NCBI GenBank assembly: GCA_015062235.1
Contig: SUUZ01000001.1
Span: forward strand, 62,001-126,000
Direction of reading: 5' to 3'
DNA: 64,000 nt
Source of the DNA: Alphaproteobacteria bacterium
GTDB lineage: Bacteria > Pseudomonadota > Alphaproteobacteria > RF32 > CAG-239
Positions within the stretch are counted from its first letter, which is position 1; every line of letters begins with the position of its first letter. The notes beneath the pieces are model-generated. The model saw nothing but the letters and a program-made list of their open reading frames with translations, had not been told where the DNA came from and did not search any database. Shown piece by piece: positions 32,935 through 43,062 of this stretch. A program made the translations under genes and the position numbers.

Positions 32935-33760
32935 ATCTAGCTCCCTTATTTACAAATATTACCGCTGTTTGATTATTTACTATTTCATTTACACTACGTT
33001 TAGTTGGAACAAATTTAATAAAACCCGTATCCTTATCAAAACGTTGACCAATATATCCTTTATCAAGCAATTTATCTATCAATTCAAATCTATTAAATGG
33101 TATCTCAATACCACCTGATATTTCTTTTTTATTCTTTTTCATATTATGATGCATCAATGCTATTTTTCCACCATCTGATGGGTCAATCGCTGTTGCAAAC
33201 ATATGAAAATCATTATTAAAATAAGGAGGCATATTCCAACGATTACTCCTATCAATAATTGAAAAAGCTCCCGAGCATCCTAGTTCTTTTGCATATTCTA
33301 GTCTACAAGCAATCATTATTTGGTTAAGATGATTACCTCTATAATCAGGATGCACACTGTCAGCCCCTAACGCTGCCGCCAACACAAAATTTTTATCATC
33401 AAAAAAATTTGCAGGACTATTAGGAAGTTCTTCAGCTAACGTTTCTTTACTATTACAAAGACGAATATAAGACATTCCTATTAATTTAGAACTTAAAAAA
33501 ACACCAATATAATGAATAGCATCGTTTTCAAAAACATTATTATAATATTCTTGATTATGTTTGTGAATAAAACATTCTTCACCTGTAGCTAAATGATTAT
33601 AAATAGTTTCGGACAATTTCCCCATATCTTCTGCATCATTTTTATTCAATGGCCTTATAACAAAACGAGGTTTTTCTTTTTGTATTACACCCCCAACTTT
33701 ATCTAACCGACCACGCCAAACTACTTGACCATTAACATAAAACTTTTCCAAATTATCCAT
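32927..33760 (-). CDS. GNAT-like acyltransferase
   Basis: HYIGVFLSSKLIGMSYIRLC, LGADSVHPDYRGNHLNQIMIACRLEYAKELG (GNAT acetyl-CoA loop pattern). Start at 33760 preferred (GGTGAAAAG upstream). Confidence 0.7.
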   Translation of the reverse strand: MDNLEKFYVNGQVVWRGRLDKVGGVIQKEKPRFVIRPLNKNDAEDMGKLSETIYNHLATGEECFIHKHNQEYYNNVFENDAIHYIGVFLSSKLIGMSYIRLCNSKETLAEELPNSPANFFDDKNFVLAAALGADSVHPDYRGNHLNQIMIACRLEYAKELGCSGAFSIIDRSNRWNMPPYFNNDFHMFATAIDPSDGGKIALMHHNMKKNKKEISGGIEIPFNRFELIDKLLDKGYIGQRFDKDTGFIKFVPTKRSVNEIVNNQTAVIFVNKGARCV

Positions 33761-33784
33761 CTTTTCACCTTTATTACCAAACAC

Positions 33785-33810
33785 AAAAAAGCGGAAGAAA
33801 CTCTCCCGCT
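33785..33810 (-). terminator. Hairpin plus T-run upstream of the GNAT gene (attenuator candidate)
   Basis: GCGGGAGAGTTTCTTCCGC followed by TTTTTT on minus strand. Confidence 0.6.
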
Positions 33811-33844
33811 CCAGCATAATGTTTATATCTTAAACATAACAAAA

Positions 33845-33910
33845 CTACGACGGGATATTATCCTCCTGACGTTTCTTAGATTTAAGTTGTTTTGCTACAG
33901 TTAAAAACAT
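33845..33910 (-). CDS. Small ORF / possible leader peptide MFLTVAKQLKSKKRQEDNIPS
   Basis: 21 codons with AAGGA 8 nt upstream of ATG, followed by hairpin terminator 33785-33810; not in supplied track. Confidence 0.45.
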   Translation of the reverse strand: MFLTVAKQLKSKKRQEDNIPS

Positions 33911-33970
33911 TTACATTCCTTCTTTCATTTGCGGTTATACTAACTTACAGCAATATAACAGTCAAGTAAA

Positions 33971-35152
33971 TTATTTAGTCAAAGAAATTGTATCTTGCGC
34001 TATCATCAATTCTTCATCTGTCGGAATAACAAAAGCCTTAACCTTAGAGTCAGAAGTTGAAATTTCTTCAATATTTCCTCTACGGTTGTTAGCTTCTTCA
34101 TTAACCGAAATACCGAGATAGCTCAACCTATCCAATACTAGCTTACGAATAATTGGCGAATTTTCACCAATACCAGCCGTAAATACTATAGCATCAACAC
34201 CACCCAAAGCAGCAATATAACTACCGATGAACTTAACAATAGTATAAACATAAGTTTGCAAACCTGTAACAGCTCTTTCATCACCCTTCAAATATGCTGC
34301 TTCAACATCACGCATATCCGAAAAACCTGTCAAACCAAGCATACCGCTTTGTTTATTCAAAAGGTTATTAGCTTCATCAATACTTAAACCTTGTTCTTTC
34401 ATAATATGAAGCGGAATATACGGATCAATATCACCAGAACGAGTACCCATAATGATACCTGCCAAAGGAGTAAATCCCATAGATGTATCTATACATTTTC
34501 CATCTTTAATAGCCGATAATGAAGCACCATTACCCAAGTGACAAACAATAATTTTTTTACCATTCCCCAAAATTTTTGTAACTTCTTGCGCAATAAATCT
34601 GTGAGAAGTTCCATGCATACCATAACGTCTAATCTGATGTCTTGTATACTGTTCTAAAGGCAATCCATAAAGAAAAGCCTCTTTAGGCATAGTTTGATGA
34701 AAAGCAGTATCAAACACTGCAACTTGAGGTACATTTGGCAATGCCTTTTGAACAGCCCTAATACCTAAAACACCAGCAGGATTATGAAGCGGTGCCAAAG
34801 AAGATAAATCAACTAATGTCTGAATAACTTTTTCATCAATTACAACTGAATTAGCATAAATTTCCCCACCATGAACTACTCGATGACCAACAGCACTTAT
34901 TTCATTCAAACTTGTAATAGCGCCAGAAAGCAACAAATTAAAAACTTCCTGCAAAGCTTCATTATGTGTTGGTAAAGGCGAAACGACCTCTTTTTTATTG
35001 CCATCAGCATATTTTATACTAACTTTAGATCCATCAATACCAATACGCTCTGCCAAACCTTTAGCTACAACATCATATCTTTCTCCATCAACATTAAACA
35101 ACTGATATTTCAGAGACGATGAGCCCGAATTCAAAACCAAAACTTTTTGCAT
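33971..35152 (-). CDS. ackA: Acetate kinase
   Basis: VLVLNSGSSSLKYQLFN, GHRVVHGG, VFDTAFHQTMP, YGMHGTSHRFI, HLGNGASLSAIKDGKCIDTSMGFTPLAGIIMGTRSGDIDP. Confidence 0.98.
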   Translation of the reverse strand: MQKVLVLNSGSSSLKYQLFNVDGERYDVVAKGLAERIGIDGSKVSIKYADGNKKEVVSPLPTHNEALQEVFNLLLSGAITSLNEISAVGHRVVHGGEIYANSVVIDEKVIQTLVDLSSLAPLHNPAGVLGIRAVQKALPNVPQVAVFDTAFHQTMPKEAFLYGLPLEQYTRHQIRRYGMHGTSHRFIAQEVTKILGNGKKIIVCHLGNGASLSAIKDGKCIDTSMGFTPLAGIIMGTRSGDIDPYIPLHIMKEQGLSIDEANNLLNKQSGMLGLTGFSDMRDVEAAYLKGDERAVTGLQTYVYTIVKFIGSYIAALGGVDAIVFTAGIGENSPIIRKLVLDRLSYLGISVNEEANNRRGNIEEISTSDSKVKAFVIPTDEELMIAQDTISLTK

Positions 35153-35179
35153 ATTTATATCCTTTTCTAAAAAAATGAA

Positions 35180-36175
35180 CTACATAGCTTGAACAGCTGT
35201 TAAAGCAACTGTAAAAACAATATCTTTTGCAGAACAACCACGTGAAAGATCATTAATTGGAGCCTTTAAGCCTTGCAAAACAGGACCAAAAGCTTCATAT
35301 CCACCCAATCTTTGAACCAACTTATAAGCGATATTACCAGCATTAAGATCTGGAAATATCAAAACCTTTGCATGACCAGCAACCGTGCTCCCTGGTGCTT
35401 TTAATACCGCAACATTATCAACCAAAGCCGCATCACCTTGCAATTCTCCATCCAAATCAATGCCTAAATCCTTAAATTCATCTGACAAAGCCATTTCTTT
35501 CGCAATTTTAGTAGCTTTTTGAACTTTTTCAACCATATCACCTTTACCTGAACCATAAGTAGAATATGATAACATTGCAATATCAGGCTTAATACCAAAC
35601 TGAACTGCTGTCTGAGCTGCCTGCATCGCAATATTTGCTAACTCTTGTTCATTTGGATTAACAGCAATTGCACAATCAGCAAAAATCATTGTGTTGTCAT
35701 CTTTATTCATAAAGAAAAACGATGAAACTCCCATATCCTTACGAGCAGATTTGATAATCTGCAATGCAGGACGCACTGTATCAGCTGTTGAGTGAGCTGC
35801 CCCAGAAACCATACCATCTGCATGACCTGCTTTCATCATCAATGTACCAAAATAATTAACATCTTGAGCCATTTTCAAAGCATCTTCTTTAGAAACACCT
35901 TTTTCTTTACGCAACTCATAAAAAATTTCTGCATACTCATTTAACCTATCAGATGTCTCTGGATTTATAATATCAATCCCTTCCACTGACCATCCTTTTA
36001 TATCAAACTTAGATTTTATAACTTTTTCATCCCCAAGCAAAATTACTTTTGCTATTTTTTCTTCAGTAATTTCTTTAGCCGCTTCAACAACCCTATCATC
36101 TTCACCTTCTGGTAAAACTATTGTCTTATATCCTTGTTTAGCCTTACTAACAATTTCATCAATAAACTTCGTCAT
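35180..36175 (-). CDS. pta: Phosphate acetyltransferase
   Basis: KTIVLPEGEDDRVVEAA, DGMVSGAAHSTADTVRPALQIIK, MLSYSTYGSGKG, VLIFPDLNAGNIAYKLVQRLGG. Confidence 0.96.
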   Translation of the reverse strand: MTKFIDEIVSKAKQGYKTIVLPEGEDDRVVEAAKEITEEKIAKVILLGDEKVIKSKFDIKGWSVEGIDIINPETSDRLNEYAEIFYELRKEKGVSKEDALKMAQDVNYFGTLMMKAGHADGMVSGAAHSTADTVRPALQIIKSARKDMGVSSFFFMNKDDNTMIFADCAIAVNPNEQELANIAMQAAQTAVQFGIKPDIAMLSYSTYGSGKGDMVEKVQKATKIAKEMALSDEFKDLGIDLDGELQGDAALVDNVAVLKAPGSTVAGHAKVLIFPDLNAGNIAYKLVQRLGGYEAFGPVLQGLKAPINDLSRGCSAKDIVFTVALTAVQAM

Positions 36176-36316
36176 TACTTTTAATTCCTCATCTAAAAAA
36201 TTATTCTTGATATAATAAACAACTTTATTATTCAAAAGTCAAAATATCTTTTGCTAATTTGGATAAAGTATTATATCTTACATCTAGTTTTGTTTTTTAT
36301 AATAATGGAGCCTCCC

Positions 36317-36730
36317 ATGGAAAGAACCTTATCAATCATCAAACCCGATGCTACATCTCGCAATATTACTGGCCAAATCAACACAATGATTGAAAATGCT
36401 GGACTAAAAATAGTAGCTCAAAAAATGATTAAACTATCATCAAAACAAGCTGAAGAATTTTATAACGAACACCAAGGAAAACCCTTTTTTACAAACCTAG
36501 TCAATTTTATGACTTCAGCACCTGTTGTTGTTCAGGTTCTAGAGGCTGATAATGCCATTAGCTTATATCGTAAAATAATGGGAACAACCAACCCCGCCAC
36601 TGCTGAAGAAGGAACTATACGCAAAACTTTTGCCCTATCTATAGATAAAAATTCGGTGCACGGTTCTGATTCTCCAGCTAGCGCAGCTAGAGAGATTAAT
36701 TTCTTTTTCAGCAACATTGAGATATATTAA
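36317..36730 (+). CDS. ndk: Nucleoside diphosphate kinase
   Basis: [41 protein letters not shown] ... [21 protein letters not shown]. Confidence 0.97.
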   Translation: MERTLSIIKPDATSRNITGQINTMIENAGLKIVAQKMIKLSSKQAEEFYNEHQGKPFFTNLVNFMTSAPVVVQVLEADNAISLYRKIMGTTNPATAEEGTIRKTFALSIDKNSVHGSDSPASAAREINFFFSNIEIY

Positions 36731-36745
36731 TTAGGAGAAAATACT

Positions 36746-37801
36746 TTGCGTAAATTATCTCTCTACACAATTTTTCTATATTCTTTGCTAATTTTTCAAG
36801 TTTTAGCATCTGATGAACGCTTCACTGTAGAAATAAAAGTAGATGTTTCAGATGCTAGTGCATCAATAGCTCGAGATAAAGCAATGAATAGTGCTACAAG
36901 AGCTGCTGTAACTGCCGTAGCTAAACGCATTTCAACCTCTGATGGGGCTAAGAGGATTTCTGAAATGACCGATGCTCAATTAATAAACTTTGTCAAAGAA
37001 ACATCTGTTCTAAACGAAAAAAATTCTGATGTACGTTATATGGCAGATCTCAAAATTATAATAAATGAAGAACTCCTAAAACAATATATGCAAGAGCGAG
37101 AAATTCCTCTCCTTGCTAAAAATAATACCTCCATTTTAATTATACCAATTTTCCGTGAATTTGCTGATGATACCCCTATGCTTTGGGAAGCAGATAATCC
37201 ATGGAAAAACGCTTGGGATAATTCAACATTGTCTTCTGCTATAAAATTCATTCCTATATCAAATTCGGCAAATAATATGTCAATAATTAACGCAGAAAAA
37301 GCGGCTATAGTTGATATAAATAGTCTTGAAAATATAGCTAATGCAAACCAAACAACAGATGTTTATGTTTTAGATGCTGCATATAATGGTATCGAAGGAT
37401 TAACCATTATTGCAACTTCTCTTTCTGGTGAAAAATTTGAAATAAATGTTAATGGCACCAAATCATCAGGAGCTGAATTATTTAATCAAGCTGTTATAGA
37501 AGCTAGAAATCATGTTGAACAACGTGTTTTAACCTCAAAAGCAAATGAAGAAACTCAAGAAAACGAACTAATTATACTTTATCCCTTTTCTTCTTTAGGA
37601 CAATGGATAAAAGCCGAACAAAAAATAAAAAGTATACCCGAAATAACTAGTATGGAAGTTCAAGCTATGGCTCCTGGTAAATCTCAATTCAAACTATCAC
37701 ATACCAATAGCTTTGAAAACATTCAACGCTCTCTTCGTGCCCAAGGATATATTTTAGAAAATGGCGGTAACTATATGATTTTAAAAAATATTGGAGAGTA
37801 A
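36746..37801 (+). CDS. DUF2066-like protein (TTG start)
   Basis: AGGAGA 8-9 nt before TTG; signal peptide; FTVEIKVDVSDASASIARDKAMNSATRAAVTAVAKRI. Confidence 0.7.
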   Translation: MRKLSLYTIFLYSLLIFQVLASDERFTVEIKVDVSDASASIARDKAMNSATRAAVTAVAKRISTSDGAKRISEMTDAQLINFVKETSVLNEKNSDVRYMADLKIIINEELLKQYMQEREIPLLAKNNTSILIIPIFREFADDTPMLWEADNPWKNAWDNSTLSSAIKFIPISNSANNMSIINAEKAAIVDINSLENIANANQTTDVYVLDAAYNGIEGLTIIATSLSGEKFEINVNGTKSSGAELFNQAVIEARNHVEQRVLTSKANEETQENELIILYPFSSLGQWIKAEQKIKSIPEITSMEVQAMAPGKSQFKLSHTNSFENIQRSLRAQGYILENGGNYMILKNIGE

Positions 37802-37804
37802 ACC

Positions 37805-38863
37805 ATGACTAAACCAGAAAACAAAAATTGGATATTTTGGCTCACATTACTAGGTATATTCTGCTTACTTACATATGTACTTCGTTCGGTTTTACTTCCA
37901 TTTGTTGTTGGGATAATTATTGGTTACTTATTAGATCCATTAGCTACACGATTTGAAAAACTAAGAATCAGCAGAACAACAGCTACTTGTCTAGTTTTAT
38001 TTCTAGTTGCAATCATATTAATACCTGCTCTTATTGCCCTTGCAGGAATGATCGATGAACAACTAGCCCTATTTATTAATGCTGTACCTAAATATATGAG
38101 TTCATTAAGCCAAAAGATTGAACCTTTAATTGCTAACTTACAAGATAGTTTTCCAGCACTAAGCCGTGAAAAAATTCGCGAATATCTTCAAGGTAACATA
38201 TCCAATGGGCTCAAACTTCTCGGTAGTGTCCTACGCAAACTTATAACCAGTGGTTATGCTTTATTTAATATTGTATCTTTACTTTTAATTACTCCTGTAG
38301 TGGCATTTTATATGCTTCGTGATTGGAACGATTTTATAAAAAAAGTTGATAGTCTCTTACCTAAAAGCTACAAAAAAGAAATTCGCAATCAGGCTAAAGC
38401 CATTGATAAAATTATATCATCATTCATCCGAGGACAACTTTCTGTTTGTGTTTTGCTAGGTTCTTTTTATGCAATTGGTTTAACATTTGTCGGTCTTGAT
38501 TTAGGTATGCTAGTTGGTTTTATAGCTGGTATAATATCTTTTATACCTTATGTTGGATCAATTGTTGGTTTTATTACCGCAATGGCTATAGCATTTGCCC
38601 AATTTGATTATTGGGTTCCAATTACTCAAGTAATAGGTGTTTTTGCTGTTGGTCAATTTTTAGAAGGAAATTTCTTAACTCCCAAACTTGTTGGTGATTC
38701 AATAGGACTTCATCCAGTATGGGTTATGTTTGCTTTACTTGCAGGTGGTGTTCTACTCGGATTTTTGGGTTTAATGATTGCTGTACCTTTAGCTGCGGTA
38801 ATAGGTGTTCTAGTTCGTTTTGCTATTTCCAAGTACAAACAAAGCTCGTTATACAAAGAATAA
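37805..38863 (+). CDS. AI-2E/PerM family transporter
   Basis: PFVVGIIIGYLLDPLATRFEKLRISRTTATCLVL ... GQFLEGNFLTPKLVGDSIGLHPVWVMFALLAGGVLLGFLGLMIAVPLAAVIGVL. Confidence 0.92.
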   Translation: MTKPENKNWIFWLTLLGIFCLLTYVLRSVLLPFVVGIIIGYLLDPLATRFEKLRISRTTATCLVLFLVAIILIPALIALAGMIDEQLALFINAVPKYMSSLSQKIEPLIANLQDSFPALSREKIREYLQGNISNGLKLLGSVLRKLITSGYALFNIVSLLLITPVVAFYMLRDWNDFIKKVDSLLPKSYKKEIRNQAKAIDKIISSFIRGQLSVCVLLGSFYAIGLTFVGLDLGMLVGFIAGIISFIPYVGSIVGFITAMAIAFAQFDYWVPITQVIGVFAVGQFLEGNFLTPKLVGDSIGLHPVWVMFALLAGGVLLGFLGLMIAVPLAAVIGVLVRFAISKYKQSSLYKE

Positions 38864-38957
38864 CCATTCCTAATTATTACTTGCAATTTTACATAAAGCA
38901 TTATATATTGCCAATCAAAATCAAATTAGTAATTCTCTAACTTTAATTTTAAGCTTT

Positions 38958-39830
38958 ATGAAAAAAATTGTATTCAATTCTGAAAACGGTTACGCTTACG
39001 ATTTCGTAAACGGAGAGATGCTTGAGCTCGGAAAGTTTTGTGGTATCAAACAAATTCATAATACTGGTATTTACTATATCGGAAATGATATATACCAGTT
39101 AGTAAACGGCAAATATCACCTACTTGCTGAAAATGTAGAATTTCATCCTATCAGCAACCTTCCAACTCCTAATACCAAACAATTCACAACAATTAAGGGA
39201 ATACTTCTATTCTCAAATGCTACAACACCAGATATCATTGAGATAAACAATGTTGATGCATACAAACAAATTTTCTTCCAACAGAAAACAGAACAACCTG
39301 TTTTTGCTGTAAGATCTCGTCAAAATGGTAGCTACACTGTTTTTGTGAGAGATACATCGGACAAAATTGTTAAATCTTGTGAAAATGCTATCGGACATGG
39401 TAGTACATTTTTTTGGAGCGGGGCTGTTTGGAAATTTGGACATACAGGCATCATGAAAACTCCCATAGATATGCCAATCGCCAATAGCAATTATATAATT
39501 GCTCGCAGTTACGAAAAAGTAAAAGATGTATTCCTAATTACATCTGAGGGAAATGTTTCCTACCTAGGCAATTTCAAATCTATCTTTCGGTCTCCTTCAT
39601 CAACAATACTTATTGTTCATGAGGATAACGGTTTAAGATTATGGAATCTAACAGATAGGTTCATTGAATCGATTGTTTTTGTTAACAGTGATGAAAATTT
39701 TGATATCAGCGACAGTGATGGAGTCATAACACTTCATCAAAAAGTTGATGTCGGTAGCGACAATGGTGGTATCATTGATGAGACTGTACTTTATAAACTT
39801 GACAATAAACAACACTACCACAGGATGTAA
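38958..39830 (+). CDS. Hypothetical protein (orphan)
   Basis: 290 aa, own promoter-like TTGCAA-N17-TATATT and downstream terminator; beta-rich repeated blocks, no family recognised. Confidence 0.75.
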   Translation: MKKIVFNSENGYAYDFVNGEMLELGKFCGIKQIHNTGIYYIGNDIYQLVNGKYHLLAENVEFHPISNLPTPNTKQFTTIKGILLFSNATTPDIIEINNVDAYKQIFFQQKTEQPVFAVRSRQNGSYTVFVRDTSDKIVKSCENAIGHGSTFFWSGAVWKFGHTGIMKTPIDMPIANSNYIIARSYEKVKDVFLITSEGNVSYLGNFKSIFRSPSSTILIVHEDNGLRLWNLTDRFIESIVFVNSDENFDISDSDGVITLHQKVDVGSDNGGIIDETVLYKLDNKQHYHRM

Positions 39831-39840
39831 CTCTATCCTA

Positions 39841-39878
39841 AAAATAAACCCCAAAGAGTTTTCTTTGGGGTTTATTTT
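39841..39878 (+). terminator. Bidirectional terminator between orphan gene and rplI
   Basis: AAAATAAACCCCAAAGAGTTTTCTTTGGGGTTTATTTT. Confidence 0.9.
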
Positions 39879-39891
39879 CGCTATTTGCTAA

Positions 39892-40377
39892 TTACTCACT
39901 AACATAAGCCTTAGCCTGTTTTTTAGCATCATCTTCGGTTCTAGCAACGTTAACCAAAATTGTTTGGCTAACTTCAGGGTGCAAGTTTAATTTAACTTGA
40001 TATATACCCAAATCTTTAATTGCCTTATCCAAGAAAACTTGACGACGTTCTACAGCATATCCTGCTTCTTTGATAGCAGCAGCAATGTCACGAATAGTAA
40101 CAGAACCATATAATTGTCCTGTTTCAGCAGCTTGACGAATCAAAACTGTAGAATATCCTTTCAATGTTTCAGCCAATTTAGAAGCTTCATCAAATGATTG
40201 TTTGTTACGAGCTTCTAATTCTGCCTTTTGTTTTTCATAAACAGCCAAATTAGCTTCAGTAGCACGTAAAGCCTTGCCTTGAGGCAATAAATAGTTACGA
40301 GCATAACCATTCTTAACGCTTACTTTTTCGCCCATTTTGCCAAGTTTTTCAACGTGTTCAAGTAAGATAACTTCCAT
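39892..40377 (-). CDS. rplI: 50S ribosomal protein L9
   Basis: MEVILLEHVEKLGKMGEKVSVKNGYARNYLLPQGKALRAT. Confidence 0.98.
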   Translation of the reverse strand: MEVILLEHVEKLGKMGEKVSVKNGYARNYLLPQGKALRATEANLAVYEKQKAELEARNKQSFDEASKLAETLKGYSTVLIRQAAETGQLYGSVTIRDIAAAIKEAGYAVERRQVFLDKAIKDLGIYQVKLNLHPEVSQTILVNVARTEDDAKKQAKAYVSE

Positions 40378-40394
40378 ATTCTTTCTCCCTTAAA

Positions 40395-40622
40395 CTACAT
40401 TGCAACATATGGCAACAAACCAAGATAGCGAGCTCTTTTAATAGCACGAGCCAACTCTCTTTGCTTTTTAGCCGAAACTGAAGTAATACGACTTGGAATA
40501 ATTTTACCTTTCTCTGAAATATAACGAGAAAGCAATTTTACATCCTTATAGTCGATCTTAAGACCGTCTTCACCAGAAAACGGACAGCTCTTTTTTCTTC
40601 TAAAGAATACCTGTTTAGCCAT
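40395..40622 (-). CDS. rpsR: 30S ribosomal protein S18
   Basis: [72 protein letters not shown]; internal ATG chosen over track start. Confidence 0.97.
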   Translation of the reverse strand: MAKQVFFRRKKSCPFSGEDGLKIDYKDVKLLSRYISEKGKIIPSRITSVSAKKQRELARAIKRARYLGLLPYVAM

Positions 40623-40632
40623 TTCCATTCTC

Positions 40633-40971
40633 CTATTCTTCAACAGCCGAATCAACACCATCAGAACTTGCAGAAACATCTGAAAATTCTTCAACTTTAA
40701 TAGTCATATAACGAATGATGTCTTCATTAACACGCATTACACGCTCATATTCTGCAACAGCTTGAGCTGGGGCAGAAATATTCAAAAGAACGTAATGACC
40801 TTTACGGTTTTTCTTAATACGATAAGCAAGGTTTTTCAAACCCCAATTATCTACACGAACAACTTCACCACCTTGTTCTGCAACAACTTGCTTTAAGCTG
40901 TCAACCAAAGATGAAACCTGTGAAGCTCCCAAATCTTGACGTGCAATCAACACGCTTTCATATTTATTCAT
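40633..40971 (-). CDS. rpsF: 30S ribosomal protein S6
   Basis: [65 protein letters not shown]. Confidence 0.97.
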   Translation of the reverse strand: MNKYESVLIARQDLGASQVSSLVDSLKQVVAEQGGEVVRVDNWGLKNLAYRIKKNRKGHYVLLNISAPAQAVAEYERVMRVNEDIIRYMTIKVEEFSDVSASSDGVDSAVEE

Positions 40972-41208
40972 TTTTATTTTAACTCCTTATGGATTCTCAA
41001 CAATTGACTTAAACCAAATACAAAACTTGTGTTATATATCAGCTTAAGCCGTCACTTGTATAGCTACAAAAATAAATTTGCAGCAAGGACGATGTGTCTT
41101 ATAGCATAAAATCTTTAATTTGCAAGCATTTTATGCATACATTTTAATGAAGATTTAATCTTTTTTTGCTAATTGCATAAAATATATCATTCTTTGGAGT
41201 ATAACCTT

Positions 41209-41511
41209 ATGTTCTTCAATCGTATTTTTAGTTACTTCAGCATTTTTTTGTTTTTCTGTTTAATATTTGCAGCTATAGCAAATGCAGCTAGTGAAGATCG
41301 TATTGGCTTACAGAACCTTCACACTAGGGCTATCGTGTATTGCTACAACAACCCTAAACACTCTGCCGAAGAATGTGCCTCATACTACGAAAATCAGGGA
41401 TACACCAGATTGCGAGATATTCCTTATAAAACAGCACGCTTTGATAATCTCACCGTCGATACTTATCCGACTAGACGTTGGCGTGATGGCGAACTAACTC
41501 CACGTTGGTAA
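41209..41511 (+). CDS. Small secreted hypothetical protein
   Basis: Signal-like FNRIFSYFSIFLFFCLIFAAIANAA then ~75 aa mature region. Confidence 0.6.
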   Translation: MFFNRIFSYFSIFLFFCLIFAAIANAASEDRIGLQNLHTRAIVYCYNNPKHSAEECASYYENQGYTRLRDIPYKTARFDNLTVDTYPTRRWRDGELTPRW

Positions 41512-41524
41512 GGAATTTCTAACA

Positions 41525-43039
41525 ATGACTACCCACATAAACACCCTAACTTTTAATGGGCTTGAAGTTCAAAAAGTTGATCTTCAAGCTCAAGTTTCTT
41601 CTGGCCTACCAAATTTTATAATTGTTGGATTACCAGACAAATCTATTGCTGAAAGTAAAGAACGTATCCGCTCAGCTATCCAATCAATAGGTTTGCAACT
41701 TCCAGCTAAACGAATTGTAATAAATCTAGCTCCTGCCGATTTATTAAAGGAAGGATCTCATTTTGACCTCCCTATTGTTTTAGGTATCTTAGCTGTTATG
41801 GGAGTAATTTCCAATAATAAATTAAAATCATATATGGTAATGGGTGAACTAGGTTTAGATGGTGCTATTTTACCTGTAAACGGTGTATTACCTGTTGCTC
41901 TTTATGCTAATAAAAATAATTTAGGTTTAATTTGCCCAGAAGCTTGTGGTAATGAAGCCGCTTGGGCTCAAACTCAAGATATTATCGCAGCTCCAAATTT
42001 GGTTAGCTTAATAAATCACTTTAACGGGAGTGAAATTCTAGAAACTCCATCGCCAAAACAAATACCTTTATCATCAAGTTCTGTTGATATGTCAGATGTT
42101 AAAGGACAAGAAACAGCTAAACGAGCTCTAGAAGTAGCTGCGGCAGGAGGTCACAATTTATTAATGATAGGTCCTCCAGGTTCTGGTAAGTCTATGCTAG
42201 CATCTCGCCTTCCATCTATTTTACCCCCTATGACTATTAATGAAGCTCTTGAAACTTCAATGATAAATTCTATTGCTGGCAAATTTGATGCATCTGGACT
42301 AAGTTTGTCACGTCCTTTTTGTGCTCCACATCACAGCGCATCTACACCTGCTTTAGTCGGAGGTGGACGTAAAGGTACCCCAGGAGAAATATCTCTAGCT
42401 CACAATGGTGTTCTATTTCTAGATGAGTTACCTGAATTTAACCGTTCAACTCTAGAAGCTCTACGTCAGCCTCTTGAAAATGGAAATATTCAAATATCTC
42501 GCGTTAATGCTCATACTACATTTCCTGCTAATTTCCAATTAATTGCTGCAATGAATCCTTGTCGCTGCGGTAATTTGGGACAAAAAGAAAAAGAATGTAG
42601 CAGAGCTCCTATATGTGCTCAAGAATATATGACAAAAATATCTGGACCTCTTTTAGATCGTATTGATATCAAAATTGAAGTACCTGCAGTTAGCCCTTGG
42701 GAACTTGCTGATGTAAAAAAAGGTGAAACATCAAAAGTTATCCAAAGCCGCGTTATTAACGCTCGAGAAATTCAAAAATCTAGATTAACCAATTTAGGCA
42801 TAAATAGTTTTTGTACTAATGCCTGCCTCAAAGGTAAGCTTTTAGAGGATATTTGCACAATAGACAAAGACGCAGAAAAACTATTAATAGCTTTTGCAGA
42901 CAAAAATTCTTTATCCGCAAGAGCTTATCATCGCACTTTACGGTTAGCAAGAACAATTGCGGACTTGCAAAATGAATCAAAAATACTTAAACTGCACATA
43001 GCTGAAGCTTTGTCTTATCGTCAAAGTCGCTATTTTTGA
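41525..43039 (+). CDS. comM: YifB/ComM-family Mg-chelatase-like AAA ATPase
   Basis: VQKVDLQAQVSSGLPNFIIVGLPDKSIAESKERIRSAI, Walker A GPPGSGKSMLASRLPSILPP, MNPCRCG. Confidence 0.97.
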   Translation: MTTHINTLTFNGLEVQKVDLQAQVSSGLPNFIIVGLPDKSIAESKERIRSAIQSIGLQLPAKRIVINLAPADLLKEGSHFDLPIVLGILAVMGVISNNKLKSYMVMGELGLDGAILPVNGVLPVALYANKNNLGLICPEACGNEAAWAQTQDIIAAPNLVSLINHFNGSEILETPSPKQIPLSSSSVDMSDVKGQETAKRALEVAAAGGHNLLMIGPPGSGKSMLASRLPSILPPMTINEALETSMINSIAGKFDASGLSLSRPFCAPHHSASTPALVGGGRKGTPGEISLAHNGVLFLDELPEFNRSTLEALRQPLENGNIQISRVNAHTTFPANFQLIAAMNPCRCGNLGQKEKECSRAPICAQEYMTKISGPLLDRIDIKIEVPAVSPWELADVKKGETSKVIQSRVINAREIQKSRLTNLGINSFCTNACLKGKLLEDICTIDKDAEKLLIAFADKNSLSARAYHRTLRLARTIADLQNESKILKLHIAEALSYRQSRYF

Positions 43040-43062
43040 TAGTCTAATTGGAGTTTATAAAA

